A DNA stretch of 15,618 nucleotides, taken from contig CABSMV010000037.1 of NCBI GenBank assembly GCA_902478935.1, positions 1 through 15,618 on the forward strand, given 5' to 3'. Position 1 is the stretch's first letter, and each line of letters starts with the position of its first letter. The notes below the pieces were generated by a model, which was not told where the DNA came from, ran no database searches, and saw only the letters and a list, made by a program, of their open reading frames with translations. Below, piece by piece: positions 7,133 through 14,058 of the stretch. This DNA comes from an uncultured Collinsella sp. (lineage in GTDB: Bacteria; Actinomycetota; Coriobacteriia; Coriobacteriales; Coriobacteriaceae). Both the position numbers and the translations under genes were made by a program.

Positions 7133-8218
7133 ATGAAAACTGGAAAGAGGCGACTGGCGGCGTTTGCAGTTGTGGCTGTAACGATGCTGCTGGCTTTGGT
7201 GGGAGTTGCTGCGCCGGCGTGGGCGGAGGAGGGCTCTACTACTCCGCATCTGCCGGTAAATGACAACAAGGTTACGATTGCCTCAAAACTCACCATGAAT
7301 GAGAACGCCATGGTGCCGAGTGTGATGTTTAACTATTCGATCGCGCCGGCAAGTGAGAACGAGCTTACGAGCACGGGCGGTATGCCCGTTACTGCTGGAG
7401 TGGACGGTGCCGTCTCGCTTTCACCGGCTTCCGTTAATTACTCTGATAAAAAGTTGAAGCATGAGAACGCCGACGGCACTACGACAATAAACGCTCAATT
7501 GAGTGCCGTCCTTGATGCCTCAAAGTTCATGGCTCCGGGCATCTACCGATACAAAATTACGCAGCAGAAGCCAGTCTTGGATGGCCTCAACGTTACGCAT
7601 GAGGCGCTGTTCCTCGATGTTTACGTAGAAAATGATGGCACGGACTATGTTGTCAAGGGTTGTACTCTTAGCGCAGAAGCAGGTTCGGCCGAGAAGACCG
7701 ATGGCTTTGTAAACGATTATGCCACCCATAAGCTGACTATTAAAAAGATCGTCGCGGGTAACCAGGGTGACAAGAACAAGGACTTTGACTTTACCTTCAC
7801 GATTAAAGGCGCTGACGGGGAGAGCTATGAGTACGCCACTGTGAAAAACGATGCTACCACCATGAGCCAAACTCCAGCTACATCGGGAACTGCGGTTACC
7901 GTAAGCCTTAAGCACGGAGAATCCGTCATCGTTTACGGTCTCTCATCGAACGATTCATACGCCATAAATGAGGCAGATTACAGTAGCGCCGGTTATAAGA
8001 CGTCGTATAAGATCGGTGAATCCGGCACCGAGGTAGAGGGTAAAGTTATTGAAGCAACGTCTATCGGCGCTTCCGACGCCCTTGTGGCCTTTACCAACAC
8101 CAAGGATGTTACCGTTCCGACCGATGTTATTCGGACGGTCGTTCCCTATGCGGCAATCGTCGCGTTTGCTGCCGTGATGGGCGTGGTCTTCTTCCGTCCT
8201 CGTCGTAACCGCCGTTAA
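7133..8218 (+). CDS. Major pilin, FctA/DUF7601-type, sortase-anchored
   Basis: 361-residue secreted pilus subunit. The signal peptide is residues 1-31 (cleavage AWA|EE). The N-terminal domain at about 44-197 resembles the streptococcal pilin isopeptide-linkage (FctA/Spy0128) fold, with PGIYRYKITQ at 135-144 and VNDY at 193-196. The second domain at about 199-324 has the DUF7601 pattern: KLTIKKIVAGNQGDK at 200-214 (reactive Lys K205), YAINEADY at 276-283 (catalytic Glu E280) and FTNTKD at 320-325 (Asn N322). The sorting signal is VPTDV (328-332), a helix at about 336-354, and RPRRNRR. The Glu expected in the first domain's Y-x-Y-x-I-x-E motif is Gln144. I chose ATG 7133 over one at 7091 because it gives a canonical signal peptide with AAGGA at 7122-7126, 6 nt upstream. 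It lies 51 nt after the SipA-like gene. The backbone role is inferred from its fold and sortase neighbour. Confidence 0.88.
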   Translation: MKTGKRRLAAFAVVAVTMLLALVGVAAPAWAEEGSTTPHLPVNDNKVTIASKLTMNENAMVPSVMFNYSIAPASENELTSTGGMPVTAGVDGAVSLSPASVNYSDKKLKHENADGTTTINAQLSAVLDASKFMAPGIYRYKITQQKPVLDGLNVTHEALFLDVYVENDGTDYVVKGCTLSAEAGSAEKTDGFVNDYATHKLTIKKIVAGNQGDKNKDFDFTFTIKGADGESYEYATVKNDATTMSQTPATSGTAVTVSLKHGESVIVYGLSSNDSYAINEADYSSAGYKTSYKIGESGTEVEGKVIEATSIGASDALVAFTNTKDVTVPTDVIRTVVPYAAIVAFAAVMGVVFFRPRRNRR

Positions 8219-8238
8219 AGCAGCGAGGATTACAGCCG

Positions 8239-8973
8239 ATGGAGCTTAAACGCATGGCTCGGCTAGCGAGAGCCGGCGACCGCGTACTTACGTGGTTTGC
8301 CGGCTTTATCGTGCTGCTCATGCTGCTGTACGGGGGCTATTCGCTGTGGGATACAAACAACGTTATGAACGGCGGGTTCATCAGCGATGAACTGCTGCAC
8401 TACAAACCCACCGGGGCCAACGATTGCGCACGCCTGCAGGAACTGATGGCCAAAAATCCCGACGTGGTCGGATGGGTCACCATCGATGGCACCAACATCG
8501 ACTATCCCTTTGTTCAGGGAAAAGATAACCAGGAATACCTCAACAAAAACGTGTTGGGGGAGTCCGCGGTTTCGGGAGCAGTGTTTTTGGATACGCGCAA
8601 CAGTCGCGCGATGACCGATTCCTACAATCTGCTCTATGCGCACCACATGGATAACGGCGCGATGTTTGGCGATGTCGACCGGTTTTTAGACAGGGGCTTC
8701 TTTGACCTGCACCGCACGGGCACGCTCTACACAAAGGATGGGGCGTTCCGCCTGCGCATTGTTGCCGTATGCTCGTTTGCTGCGAGTGATGACATTATCT
8801 TTGGGCCGGGAAACCTGGACCAGGCCTCGATGCAGACGCTGCTCACGCATGTCTCGCAGAAGGCGGTGCACGAGAACATGGATGACGTTGGCCCCGATGC
8901 ACGCATCATCGCGCTTTCTACCTGCAGTGATAAAACAAACGGGCGCCGAGCACTCCTAGCCGAAATCTTGTAG
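8239..8973 (+). CDS. srtB: Class B sortase, pilus-associated
   Basis: 244-residue membrane-anchored cysteine transpeptidase expected to cut the VPTGI/VPTDV signals of the two upstream proteins and join them to each other or to the cell wall. A basic N-terminus and membrane helix (about 17-36) precede the extracytoplasmic catalytic domain. Class B hallmarks are NPDVVGWVTIDGTNIDYPFV (73-92), the His motif LLYAHHM (catalytic H135, alternatively H136), the STC motif with C229, and the Arg at 236-237 (C+7/C+8). Length fits class B. The ribosome site AGGA lies about 9 nt before ATG 8239, 20 nt after the pilin stop, so they are co-transcribed. It is the only sortase in the locus, so it probably does both polymerisation and anchoring, unless a housekeeping sortase elsewhere anchors. 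Confidence 0.93.
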   Translation: MELKRMARLARAGDRVLTWFAGFIVLLMLLYGGYSLWDTNNVMNGGFISDELLHYKPTGANDCARLQELMAKNPDVVGWVTIDGTNIDYPFVQGKDNQEYLNKNVLGESAVSGAVFLDTRNSRAMTDSYNLLYAHHMDNGAMFGDVDRFLDRGFFDLHRTGTLYTKDGAFRLRIVAVCSFAASDDIIFGPGNLDQASMQTLLTHVSQKAVHENMDDVGPDARIIALSTCSDKTNGRRALLAEIL

Positions 8974-9026
8974 CTCATTTAGGATGGGGCTTTTCTAGCT
9001 ACCTTTGCCGTCCTACCTGCGCAATG
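8971..9026 (+). repeat. 56-bp intergenic repeat, copy 2 (right of pilus locus)
   Basis: It starts at the sortase stop codon (TAGCTCA) and ends GTCCTACCTGCGCAATG, as copy 1 does at 2916-2971. The two are in the same orientation and bracket the whole adhesin-SipA-pilin-sortase block of about 6.05 kb. The internal stem is GGATG/CGTCC, with a G-U pair where copy 1 has G-C, so pairing is preserved. Confidence 0.75.
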
Positions 9027-9027
9027 A

Positions 9028-9070
9028 TTTTTCTGGGACGGGGATTTTAAGCTACGGCGTCCCAAAAAAG
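9028..9070. repeat. Partial third repeat copy folded as a palindrome
   Basis: CTGGGACGGGG and AGCTAC, both present in copy 1, recur here in a shorter unit. TGGGACG (9034-9040) pairs perfectly with CGTCCCA (9058-9064) across a 17-nt loop, and flanking T5 and A6 runs extend the stem past one mismatch. On both strands the hairpin is followed by A rather than U, so it is not a standard intrinsic terminator. Confidence 0.6.
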
Positions 9071-9109
9071 ACTGGTCCTCCACCACCTCCCAAATCATCC
9101 TTACAAAAC

Positions 9110-9137
9110 GAGGCCCTGGCCAAACGGCCAGGGCCTC
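9110..9137. terminator. Bidirectional intrinsic terminator between convergent operons
   Basis: Perfect 12-bp G+C-rich stem, GAGGCCCTGGCC (9110-9121) and its complement (9126-9137), with an AAAC loop. On the plus strand it is followed by ACCAACTTTTATTCTGTTTT and on the minus strand by GTTTTGT. It lies between the plus-strand sortase and the minus-strand ABC genes and probably ends both transcripts. Confidence 0.8.
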
Positions 9138-9179
9138 ACCAACTTTTATTCTGTTTTAATGACGGGTTGATTGCGCGCA

Positions 9180-9285
9180 GGAGGTCTCCCAGGCGGGCCG
9201 GGGTGTAACTTCCGCGCGCAGTTTCGCAGCGAAGCGAGAATGTTTGAGCACGGAGGTTACACCCCGGCCCGCCTGGGAGACCTCC
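9180..9285. repeat. 106-nt giant hairpin with 30-bp perfect arms
   Basis: Left arm 9180-9209 and right arm 9256-9285 are perfect reverse complements over 30 bp. The stem continues five more pairs (9210-9214 with 9251-9255, one G-U), leaving a 36-nt loop that holds TTCGC-A-GCGAA (9223-9233). It begins 15 nt past the stop codon of the downstream ABC gene. No U-run follows on either strand. It could be a dispersed palindromic element, an mRNA 3' stabiliser, or a source of structured RNA. Confidence 0.85.
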
Positions 9286-9300
9286 GTGGAACAAACCTAC

Positions 9301-11220
9301 CTACTCGAGCTCAAACGCACCCGTGTACAGCTGGTAGTAATACCCGCGCTTGGCGATCAGCTCGTCGTGGTTACCGCGCTCGATAATGCGGCCGTGGTCC
9401 AGACAAATGATCGCGTCAGAGTTGCGCACGGTGGACAGGCGGTGTGCGATGACAAACGTCGTGCGGCCCTCCATGAGCTTGTCCATACCCGCTTGCACGA
9501 TAGCCTCGGTGCGGGTGTCGATGCTCGATGTGGCCTCGTCCAGAATCATTGCCGGCGGATCGGCGACGGCGGCGCGTGCGATCGAAATCAGCTGGCGCTG
9601 GCCCTGCGACAGCTGCGCGCCGTTGCCGGTGAGCATCGTGTCGTAGCCGTCGGGCAGGCGGGTGATAAAGTCGTCCGCGCCCGCGAGCTTTGCCGCCGCG
9701 ATGCACTCCTCGTCGGTCGCATCCAGGTTGCCGTAGCGGATGTTATCCATCACGGTGCCGGTGAACAGGTTCACGTCCTGCAGCACGACGCCCAGCGAGC
9801 GGCGCAGATCGGCCTTGCGGATCTTGTTGACGTTGATGCCGTCGTAGCGAATCTTGCCGTCGGCGATGTCATAGAAGCGGTTGATGAGGTTGGTGATGGT
9901 CGTCTTACCGGCACCGGTGGCGCCGACAAACGCGACCTTCTGGCCCGGCTTGGCAAACACGGACACGCCGTGCAGCACCTCGTGGTCGGGCGTGTAGCCA
10001 AAGTCGACGTTGTCCATGACCAGGTCGCCGCGCAGCGGTACGTACTCGATCTCGCCGGTTGCGCGGTGCGGGTGTTTCCATGCCCACATGCCGGTGTGGT
10101 GGTCGGCCTCCTCGAACTCCCAGGTATCGGGGTTCACCTGCGCGTTGACAAGTGTCACGTAGCCTTCATCGGCCTCGGGCTTCTCGTCGATGAGCTCAAA
10201 GATACGGTCGGCGCCGGCGAGGCCCATGACCACGGCGTTGATCTGCTGCGAGATCTGGCCGATCTGTCCGCAGAACTGCTTGGTCATGTTGAGGAACGGC
10301 ACCACGACGGCGATGGACAACGCCATGCCCGAGATGCTCAGGTTAGGCACGCCCAGCGCCAGGAAAATGCCGCCGGCAAGGGCCACCAGCACGTAGAGCA
10401 GGTTGCCCAGGTTCATAAGGATGGGCATGAGGATGTTGGCGTACATGTTGGCCTTCTGGGAAACCTCGAAGAGCTTTTCGTTGCGCTCGTCAAAATCGGC
10501 CTCGGCGGCAGACTCGTGGCAGAATGCCTTGACGACCTTCTGGCCGTTCATGACTTCCTCGATATGGCCCTCGACCACGCCGAGCTCGGTCTGCTGCGCA
10601 ATAAAGAAACGCGCGGAGTTGGAGCCGAGCAGCTTGGTCATAAAGGTCATAAAGGCGACGCCGGCCACAATGACCAGGCACATCCACACGCTGTAGTACA
10701 GCATGATAAAGAACACCGTGACGATGACGATGGTCGTCATGAGCAGGTTGGGCAGCGACTGACTGATCATCTGGCGCAGCGTGTCGATGTCGTTGGTGTA
10801 GTGGCTCATGATGTCGCCGCGCTGGTGCGTGTCGAAGTAGCGAATCGGCAGGTCCTGCATGCGGTTGAACATCTTCTCGCGCAGCTTCTCGAGCGAGCCC
10901 TGCGTGACGATGGCCATGGCGCGGTTCCAGAAGAGCGAGGACAGGATGCCGACGCCGTAGATGCAGGCGAGGGTGGTCACGAGCTGTGCGATCTTGGGCT
11001 GTGCGGCTTCCCAATCGCCCGACTGCCACGATTCGCTAATAATCTGCAGAGCGCTCTGAAGGAAGGTCGCGCCGATGGAGTTGATGATGGCGCAGAGTAC
11101 CACGCCGACGACGACGAGGGGCAAAAGCACGGGGTAGAAGCCAAAGAGCGTCTTGATGAGGCGCGACATGGTGCCACCCTTGCGGTTGAGCGCGCGCTCA
11201 GCGGTCGTTGCCTTACTCAT
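9301..11220 (-). CDS. ABC exporter half-transporter, catalytically complete subunit
   Basis: 639-residue ABC exporter subunit with a fused membrane domain (about 30-330, six helices) and nucleotide-binding domain (about 400-639). Motifs: Walker A GATGAGKTT at 433-441, Q-loop Q481, signature LSQGQ at 537-541 (Gln for the usual first Gly), Walker B MILDE at 558-562 with the catalytic Glu562, D-loop SSID, and H-loop His593 in IAHRLSTV. A linker insert of about 40 residues (355-395, rich in Trp, His and acidic residues) separates the domains. The partner subunit has a degenerate ATP site, so this protein's Walker residues should form the hydrolytic site together with the partner's intact signature. 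Its ATG overlaps the partner's stop by 8 nt (ATGAGTAA). Likely a multidrug or peptide/lipid exporter of the LmrCD/TmrAB type; the cargo is unknown. Confidence 0.92.
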   Translation of the reverse strand: MSKATTAERALNRKGGTMSRLIKTLFGFYPVLLPLVVVGVVLCAIINSIGATFLQSALQIISESWQSGDWEAAQPKIAQLVTTLACIYGVGILSSLFWNRAMAIVTQGSLEKLREKMFNRMQDLPIRYFDTHQRGDIMSHYTNDIDTLRQMISQSLPNLLMTTIVIVTVFFIMLYYSVWMCLVIVAGVAFMTFMTKLLGSNSARFFIAQQTELGVVEGHIEEVMNGQKVVKAFCHESAAEADFDERNEKLFEVSQKANMYANILMPILMNLGNLLYVLVALAGGIFLALGVPNLSISGMALSIAVVVPFLNMTKQFCGQIGQISQQINAVVMGLAGADRIFELIDEKPEADEGYVTLVNAQVNPDTWEFEEADHHTGMWAWKHPHRATGEIEYVPLRGDLVMDNVDFGYTPDHEVLHGVSVFAKPGQKVAFVGATGAGKTTITNLINRFYDIADGKIRYDGINVNKIRKADLRRSLGVVLQDVNLFTGTVMDNIRYGNLDATDEECIAAAKLAGADDFITRLPDGYDTMLTGNGAQLSQGQRQLISIARAAVADPPAMILDEATSSIDTRTEAIVQAGMDKLMEGRTTFVIAHRLSTVRNSDAIICLDHGRIIERGNHDELIAKRGYYYQLYTGAFELE

Positions 11221-13027
11221 GTGCCTCGCCTCCTTCCTGGGTCTGAGCTTGCGTTACGGATGCCTCGGTGTCGGCCTCGACGGCCCCTTCGCCCTCGGCA
11301 GACATCTTGTTTTGCGAGGTAAAAGTCTCGCGGTAGATCTCGCTCGTCTTAAGCAGCTCGTCGTGGTTACCGATCTGCGCGATGCGGCCGCCCTCCATGA
11401 CGATGATGCGGTCTGCGTCCTGCACGGAGCTGATGCGCTGGGCGATGATGAGCTTGGTCGTGTTGGGCAGATAGCTTGCCAACCCTGCGCGAATCTTGGC
11501 GTCGGTCTTGGTGTCGACGGCGCTGGTGGAGTCGTCCAGGATCAAGATCTTGGGGCGACGCAGCAGGGCGCGCGCAATGCACAGGCGCTGCTTCTGACCG
11601 CCGGAAACATTGGAGCCGCCCTGTTCGATCCAGGTGTCATAGCCCTTGGGGAAGCCATCGACAAACTCATCGGCGCAGGCCAGATGTGCCGCCTCGCGGA
11701 CTTCCTCGTCGGTGGCGTTCGGGTCGCCCCAGCGCAGGTTTTCGGCAATGGTGCCGCTAAACAGTACGTTTTTCTGCAGCACCATGGCCACCTGGTGGCG
11801 CAGGGCGTCCAAGTCGTAGTCGCGCACGTCCATGCCGCCCACGCGCACGGTGCCCTCGGTGGCGTCGTACAGGCGGGCGATGAGGTTAACGAGCGTGGAC
11901 TTGGCCGAGCCGGTACCGCCGATGATGCCGATGGTTTCGCCGCTCTTAATGTGCAGGTCGATATCGTCGAGCGCCTGGCGCTTTGCATGCGCGGAATACT
12001 TAAAGCTCACGTGGTCAAAGTCGATGGAACCGTCGGCAACCTCGAGCACGGGCTCGGCGGGATCGGCGATCGTGGGCTCGGCGGCCAGCACCTCGGTAAT
12101 GCGGTGCGCCGATTCGTCGGCCATGGTCACCATGACAAAGATCATCGACAGCTGCATCAGGCTCATGAGGATCGCGAAGCCATAGGTAAAGATCGAGGAG
12201 AGCTGGCCCACGTCGAATAGCGTGCCCTGGCTCGTGATGATGAGCTTGGATCCCAGGTAGATGATGACGACAAACGCGCCGTTGACGCAGATGTTCATCA
12301 TGGGGTTGTTAAAGGCGAGCAGCTTCTCGGCGCGGGTGAAGTCCATCTGGACGTCGCGTGCGGCGGTCGCGAATTTCTCCTTCTCAAAGTCTTCGCGCAC
12401 GTAGCTCTTAACCACGCGCATGCCGGTGACGTTTTCCTCGACGGACTCGTTAAGGGCATCGTACTTGTGGAACACGCGCGAGAAGATGGGGCGCACCTTA
12501 AAGATGATAAAGAACAGCCCAAAGCCCAGCAGCGGAATGATGACCAGGTAGACCATGGCAACGCTGCCGCCCATGATAAACGCCATGGTAAAGGCGAAGA
12601 TCAATACCAGCGGCGCGCGCACGGCGATACGGATGATCATCATAAAGGCCTGCTGCACGTTGTTGATATCGGTGGTCAGGCGCGTGACGAGCGAGGAGCT
12701 CGAGAACTCATCGATGTTGGCAAAGCTGAACGTCTGGATCTTGTAGAACAGGTCGTGACGCAGGTTCTTGGCGAAGCCGCAGCTCGCATGGCTGCAGGTG
12801 ACGCCGGCGGCGGCACCAAAAGCAAGCGACGTCAGCGCGATGAGCACCAAAAAGCCCGCGGTGGGAAGCATCTCGGCTACGGTGGCGCCGTCTTTGATGG
12901 CGTCGATCAGGTTGGCGGTGATAAATGGAATCAGCATCTCGCAGAGCACCTCGCCAAGCACGAGCAATGGCGTGGCAACAGCGACTTTCATATAGTCGCG
13001 GATGCTGCCCATGAGGGTTTTAATCAT
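11213..13027 (-). CDS. ABC exporter half-transporter with degenerate ATP site
   Basis: 604-residue partner of the downstream ABC protein, with six membrane helices (about 17-300) and a nucleotide-binding domain (about 335-570). The Walker A motif reads GGTGSAKST at 370-378, with Ala375 for the usual Gly. Walker B is ILILDD, so the catalytic Glu is Asp499. The H-loop His is Gln530 (IIAQRISSV), while the signature VSGGQ (474-478) is intact. This Glu-to-Asp plus His-to-Gln pattern is the known non-hydrolytic half of heterodimeric exporters such as TM287/288 and LmrCD. The last 35 residues form an acidic, Gln-rich tail. Its ATG lies inside the MarR stop region (8-nt overlap, 13020-13027) and its own stop overlaps the next start by 8 nt, so all three genes are one translationally coupled operon. 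Confidence 0.92.
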   Translation of the reverse strand: MIKTLMGSIRDYMKVAVATPLLVLGEVLCEMLIPFITANLIDAIKDGATVAEMLPTAGFLVLIALTSLAFGAAAGVTCSHASCGFAKNLRHDLFYKIQTFSFANIDEFSSSSLVTRLTTDINNVQQAFMMIIRIAVRAPLVLIFAFTMAFIMGGSVAMVYLVIIPLLGFGLFFIIFKVRPIFSRVFHKYDALNESVEENVTGMRVVKSYVREDFEKEKFATAARDVQMDFTRAEKLLAFNNPMMNICVNGAFVVIIYLGSKLIITSQGTLFDVGQLSSIFTYGFAILMSLMQLSMIFVMVTMADESAHRITEVLAAEPTIADPAEPVLEVADGSIDFDHVSFKYSAHAKRQALDDIDLHIKSGETIGIIGGTGSAKSTLVNLIARLYDATEGTVRVGGMDVRDYDLDALRHQVAMVLQKNVLFSGTIAENLRWGDPNATDEEVREAAHLACADEFVDGFPKGYDTWIEQGGSNVSGGQKQRLCIARALLRRPKILILDDSTSAVDTKTDAKIRAGLASYLPNTTKLIIAQRISSVQDADRIIVMEGGRIAQIGNHDELLKTSEIYRETFTSQNKMSAEGEGAVEADTEASVTQAQTQEGGEAHE

Positions 13028-13526
13028 CCAGTTCCTCCCAGGTTACACGGATTTTCTCGAGCATTTCGGCGAGCTGCTCGCGCTCGTCGTGAGTGAGGGC
13101 ACTAAAGGCCCGTTCTCTAAAGCGGATGCGGGCCGCCTGGTCGATGCGGGCGTTTTCCCGGCCGGTTTCGGTCAGGCGAATGGTGAGCTGCCGTCGATCC
13201 TTGGGGTTACGGCTGCGCTCGATGAGACCGTTGACCTCGAGCTTGGACAGGATCTCGGAAAGCGACCCCGGCTTGAGGTCAAAGTGCATGCCGAGTTCCT
13301 GCTGCGACATCTCGCCGCCGGGCTGCTTGGCCAGCAGGCAGATGATGGGCGCCTTGCCGGACACGCCTCCGCCATGAAAATGCATGTAATGGCCGCAAAA
13401 ACCCAGGCCGCTCAGGATGCGCTTGGCGAGTTTGTCTTCGGCACTGACCGCTTCGGGTACATCCGCCGGCTGTGACGGGTCGCCGCCGGGCTCGTGCGAA
13501 CAAAGGTTAAGAGGTTCATCGCACAT
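13020..13526 (-). CDS. MarR family transcriptional regulator of the ABC exporter
   Basis: 168-residue winged-helix repressor, likely autoregulating and controlling the exporter. An unusual 30-residue N-terminal extension precedes helix 1. The segment 43-54 (FCGHYMHFHGGG) is rich in His with one Cys and could bind a metal or ligand, though this is speculative. The DNA-binding domain spans about 58-120: MSQQELGMHFDLKPGSLSEI, then KLEVNGLIERSRNPKDRR with the wing residues D110-R111-R112. A C-terminal dimer helix follows from about 123. ATG 13526 has AAAGGAG at 13539-13545, a rather long spacing of 12 nt. It is first in the operon under a strong promoter with a dyad just downstream, the usual layout for substrate-induced MarR control of an efflux system. 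Confidence 0.9.
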   Translation of the reverse strand: MCDEPLNLCSHEPGGDPSQPADVPEAVSAEDKLAKRILSGLGFCGHYMHFHGGGVSGKAPIICLLAKQPGGEMSQQELGMHFDLKPGSLSEILSKLEVNGLIERSRNPKDRRQLTIRLTETGRENARIDQAARIRFRERAFSALTHDEREQLAEMLEKIRVTWEELDD

Positions 13527-13550
13527 GAATTAGTGTTGCTCCTTTCTTTA

Positions 13551-13580
13551 GTTAGGTAGTGGAATTGTTTTGTGCCTAAC
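13551..13580. promoter_or_regulatory. Candidate MarR operator (inverted repeat)
   Basis: GTTAGG (13551-13556) and CCTAAC (13575-13580) form an inverted repeat with an 18-bp spacer, directly between the -10 box and the MarR ribosome site, where bound repressor would block initiation. The half-site spacing is wider than in many MarR operators, so two half-sites of separate dimers are also possible. Confidence 0.4.
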
Positions 13581-13581
13581 C

Positions 13582-13610
13582 AATCTAGGAGCATGAGAAA
13601 TGAATGTCAA
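13582..13610 (-). promoter_or_regulatory. Strong predicted promoter of marR-ABC-ABC
   Basis: On the minus strand a perfect TTGACA (-35, 13610-13605), a 17-nt spacer and TAGATT (-10, 13587-13582). This is the best sigma-70 match in the window. The predicted start near 13575 lies inside the inverted repeat 13551-13580. Confidence 0.7.
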
Positions 13611-13629
13611 GGTACCAAACTAGTGGTTA

Positions 13630-13649
13630 CGCGGTTTTGCCAAACCGCG
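13630..13649. repeat. Short perfect hairpin in the 0.7-kb gap
   Basis: CGCGGTTT (13630-13637) and AAACCGCG (13642-13649) form an 8-bp stem with a TGCC loop, about 20 bp upstream of the MarR -35 box. There is no U-run on either strand. Function is unknown; it is the first of several palindromes packed into this gap. Confidence 0.5.
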
Positions 13650-13666
13650 CAACGGCTCGACGCTGC

Positions 13667-13765
13667 AAACCCGCCAGAGCGGCAATCTGCCTTTCAACTT
13701 CGGCGGCATGACCAGAAGGTCAATGCCGCCTTGCTTCAAGGCACCTTGCTCGCTCTGACGGGTTT
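13667..13765. repeat. 99-nt nested palindrome in a non-coding gap
   Basis: Three concentric stems. The outer arms 13667-13681 and 13751-13765 pair at 14 of 15 positions (AAACCCGCCAGAGCG against CGCTCTGACGGGTTT). The middle arms 13682-13693 and 13738-13749 pair at 10 of 12. The inner arm GGCGGCAT-GACC (13702-13713) pairs fully with 13718-13730 except for one bulged A, around an AGAA tetraloop. The minus strand is open from about 13904 to a TAG at 13620, but has no convincing start codon or ribosome site. The following stretch, 13766-13900, shows nothing I recognise. Confidence 0.65.
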
Positions 13766-13900
13766 TCGCTGACTTCGCCAAAACATCGGCGTTGCCCTTG
13801 TTGGGATAGTCGTTGGGGACGCTCTTGTTGAGTGATCCGTGGGGGACGGAGGAAAACGAATCATTTTGGGCTGCGGTGACACCCTTTCGAAGTTGCTTTG

Positions 13901-14058
13901 TCCAAAACTATGCCGGATTACTACGATGAATTCGAAATATCAGACCTCGGCATTGTTTTTCGTAAAATCACAAGCTGTCTACCTGCGGTTTTGCCGGAGT
14001 GCAATTCGTTGTGGTTGGAGGCTAACGGTTTATCGTAGTAATCCGGCATAGTTTTGGA
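13901..14058. repeat. 158-bp MITE-like element with 27-bp perfect inverted termini
   Basis: Left terminus 13901-13927 and right terminus 14032-14058 are perfect 27-bp reverse complements (outer end TCCAAAACTATGCCGGATTA). The 104-bp interior is unique and relatively A+T-rich. No clear target-site duplication is seen next to the ends. It encodes no transposase, so if mobile it would be moved in trans. Each strand contains a 42-codon open frame starting at the ATG inside its own terminus, but neither has a ribosome site. It sits between the MarR promoter region and the kinase gene. Confidence 0.75.

Noticed and set aside
9034..9064. Intrinsic terminator
   Set aside because: The hairpin is followed by A, not U, on both strands; the real terminator is at 9110-9137.
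9244..12220. Plus-strand open frames of 692 and 355 codons
   Set aside because: They are antisense to the two ABC transporter genes, whose motifs are complete on the minus strand.
13620..13904. Stop-to-stop open frame of about 94 codons on the minus strand (contains SVPNDYPNKG)
   Set aside because: It has no convincing start codon or ribosome site, and most of it lies in a nested palindrome. It may be a gene remnant or a spurious frame.
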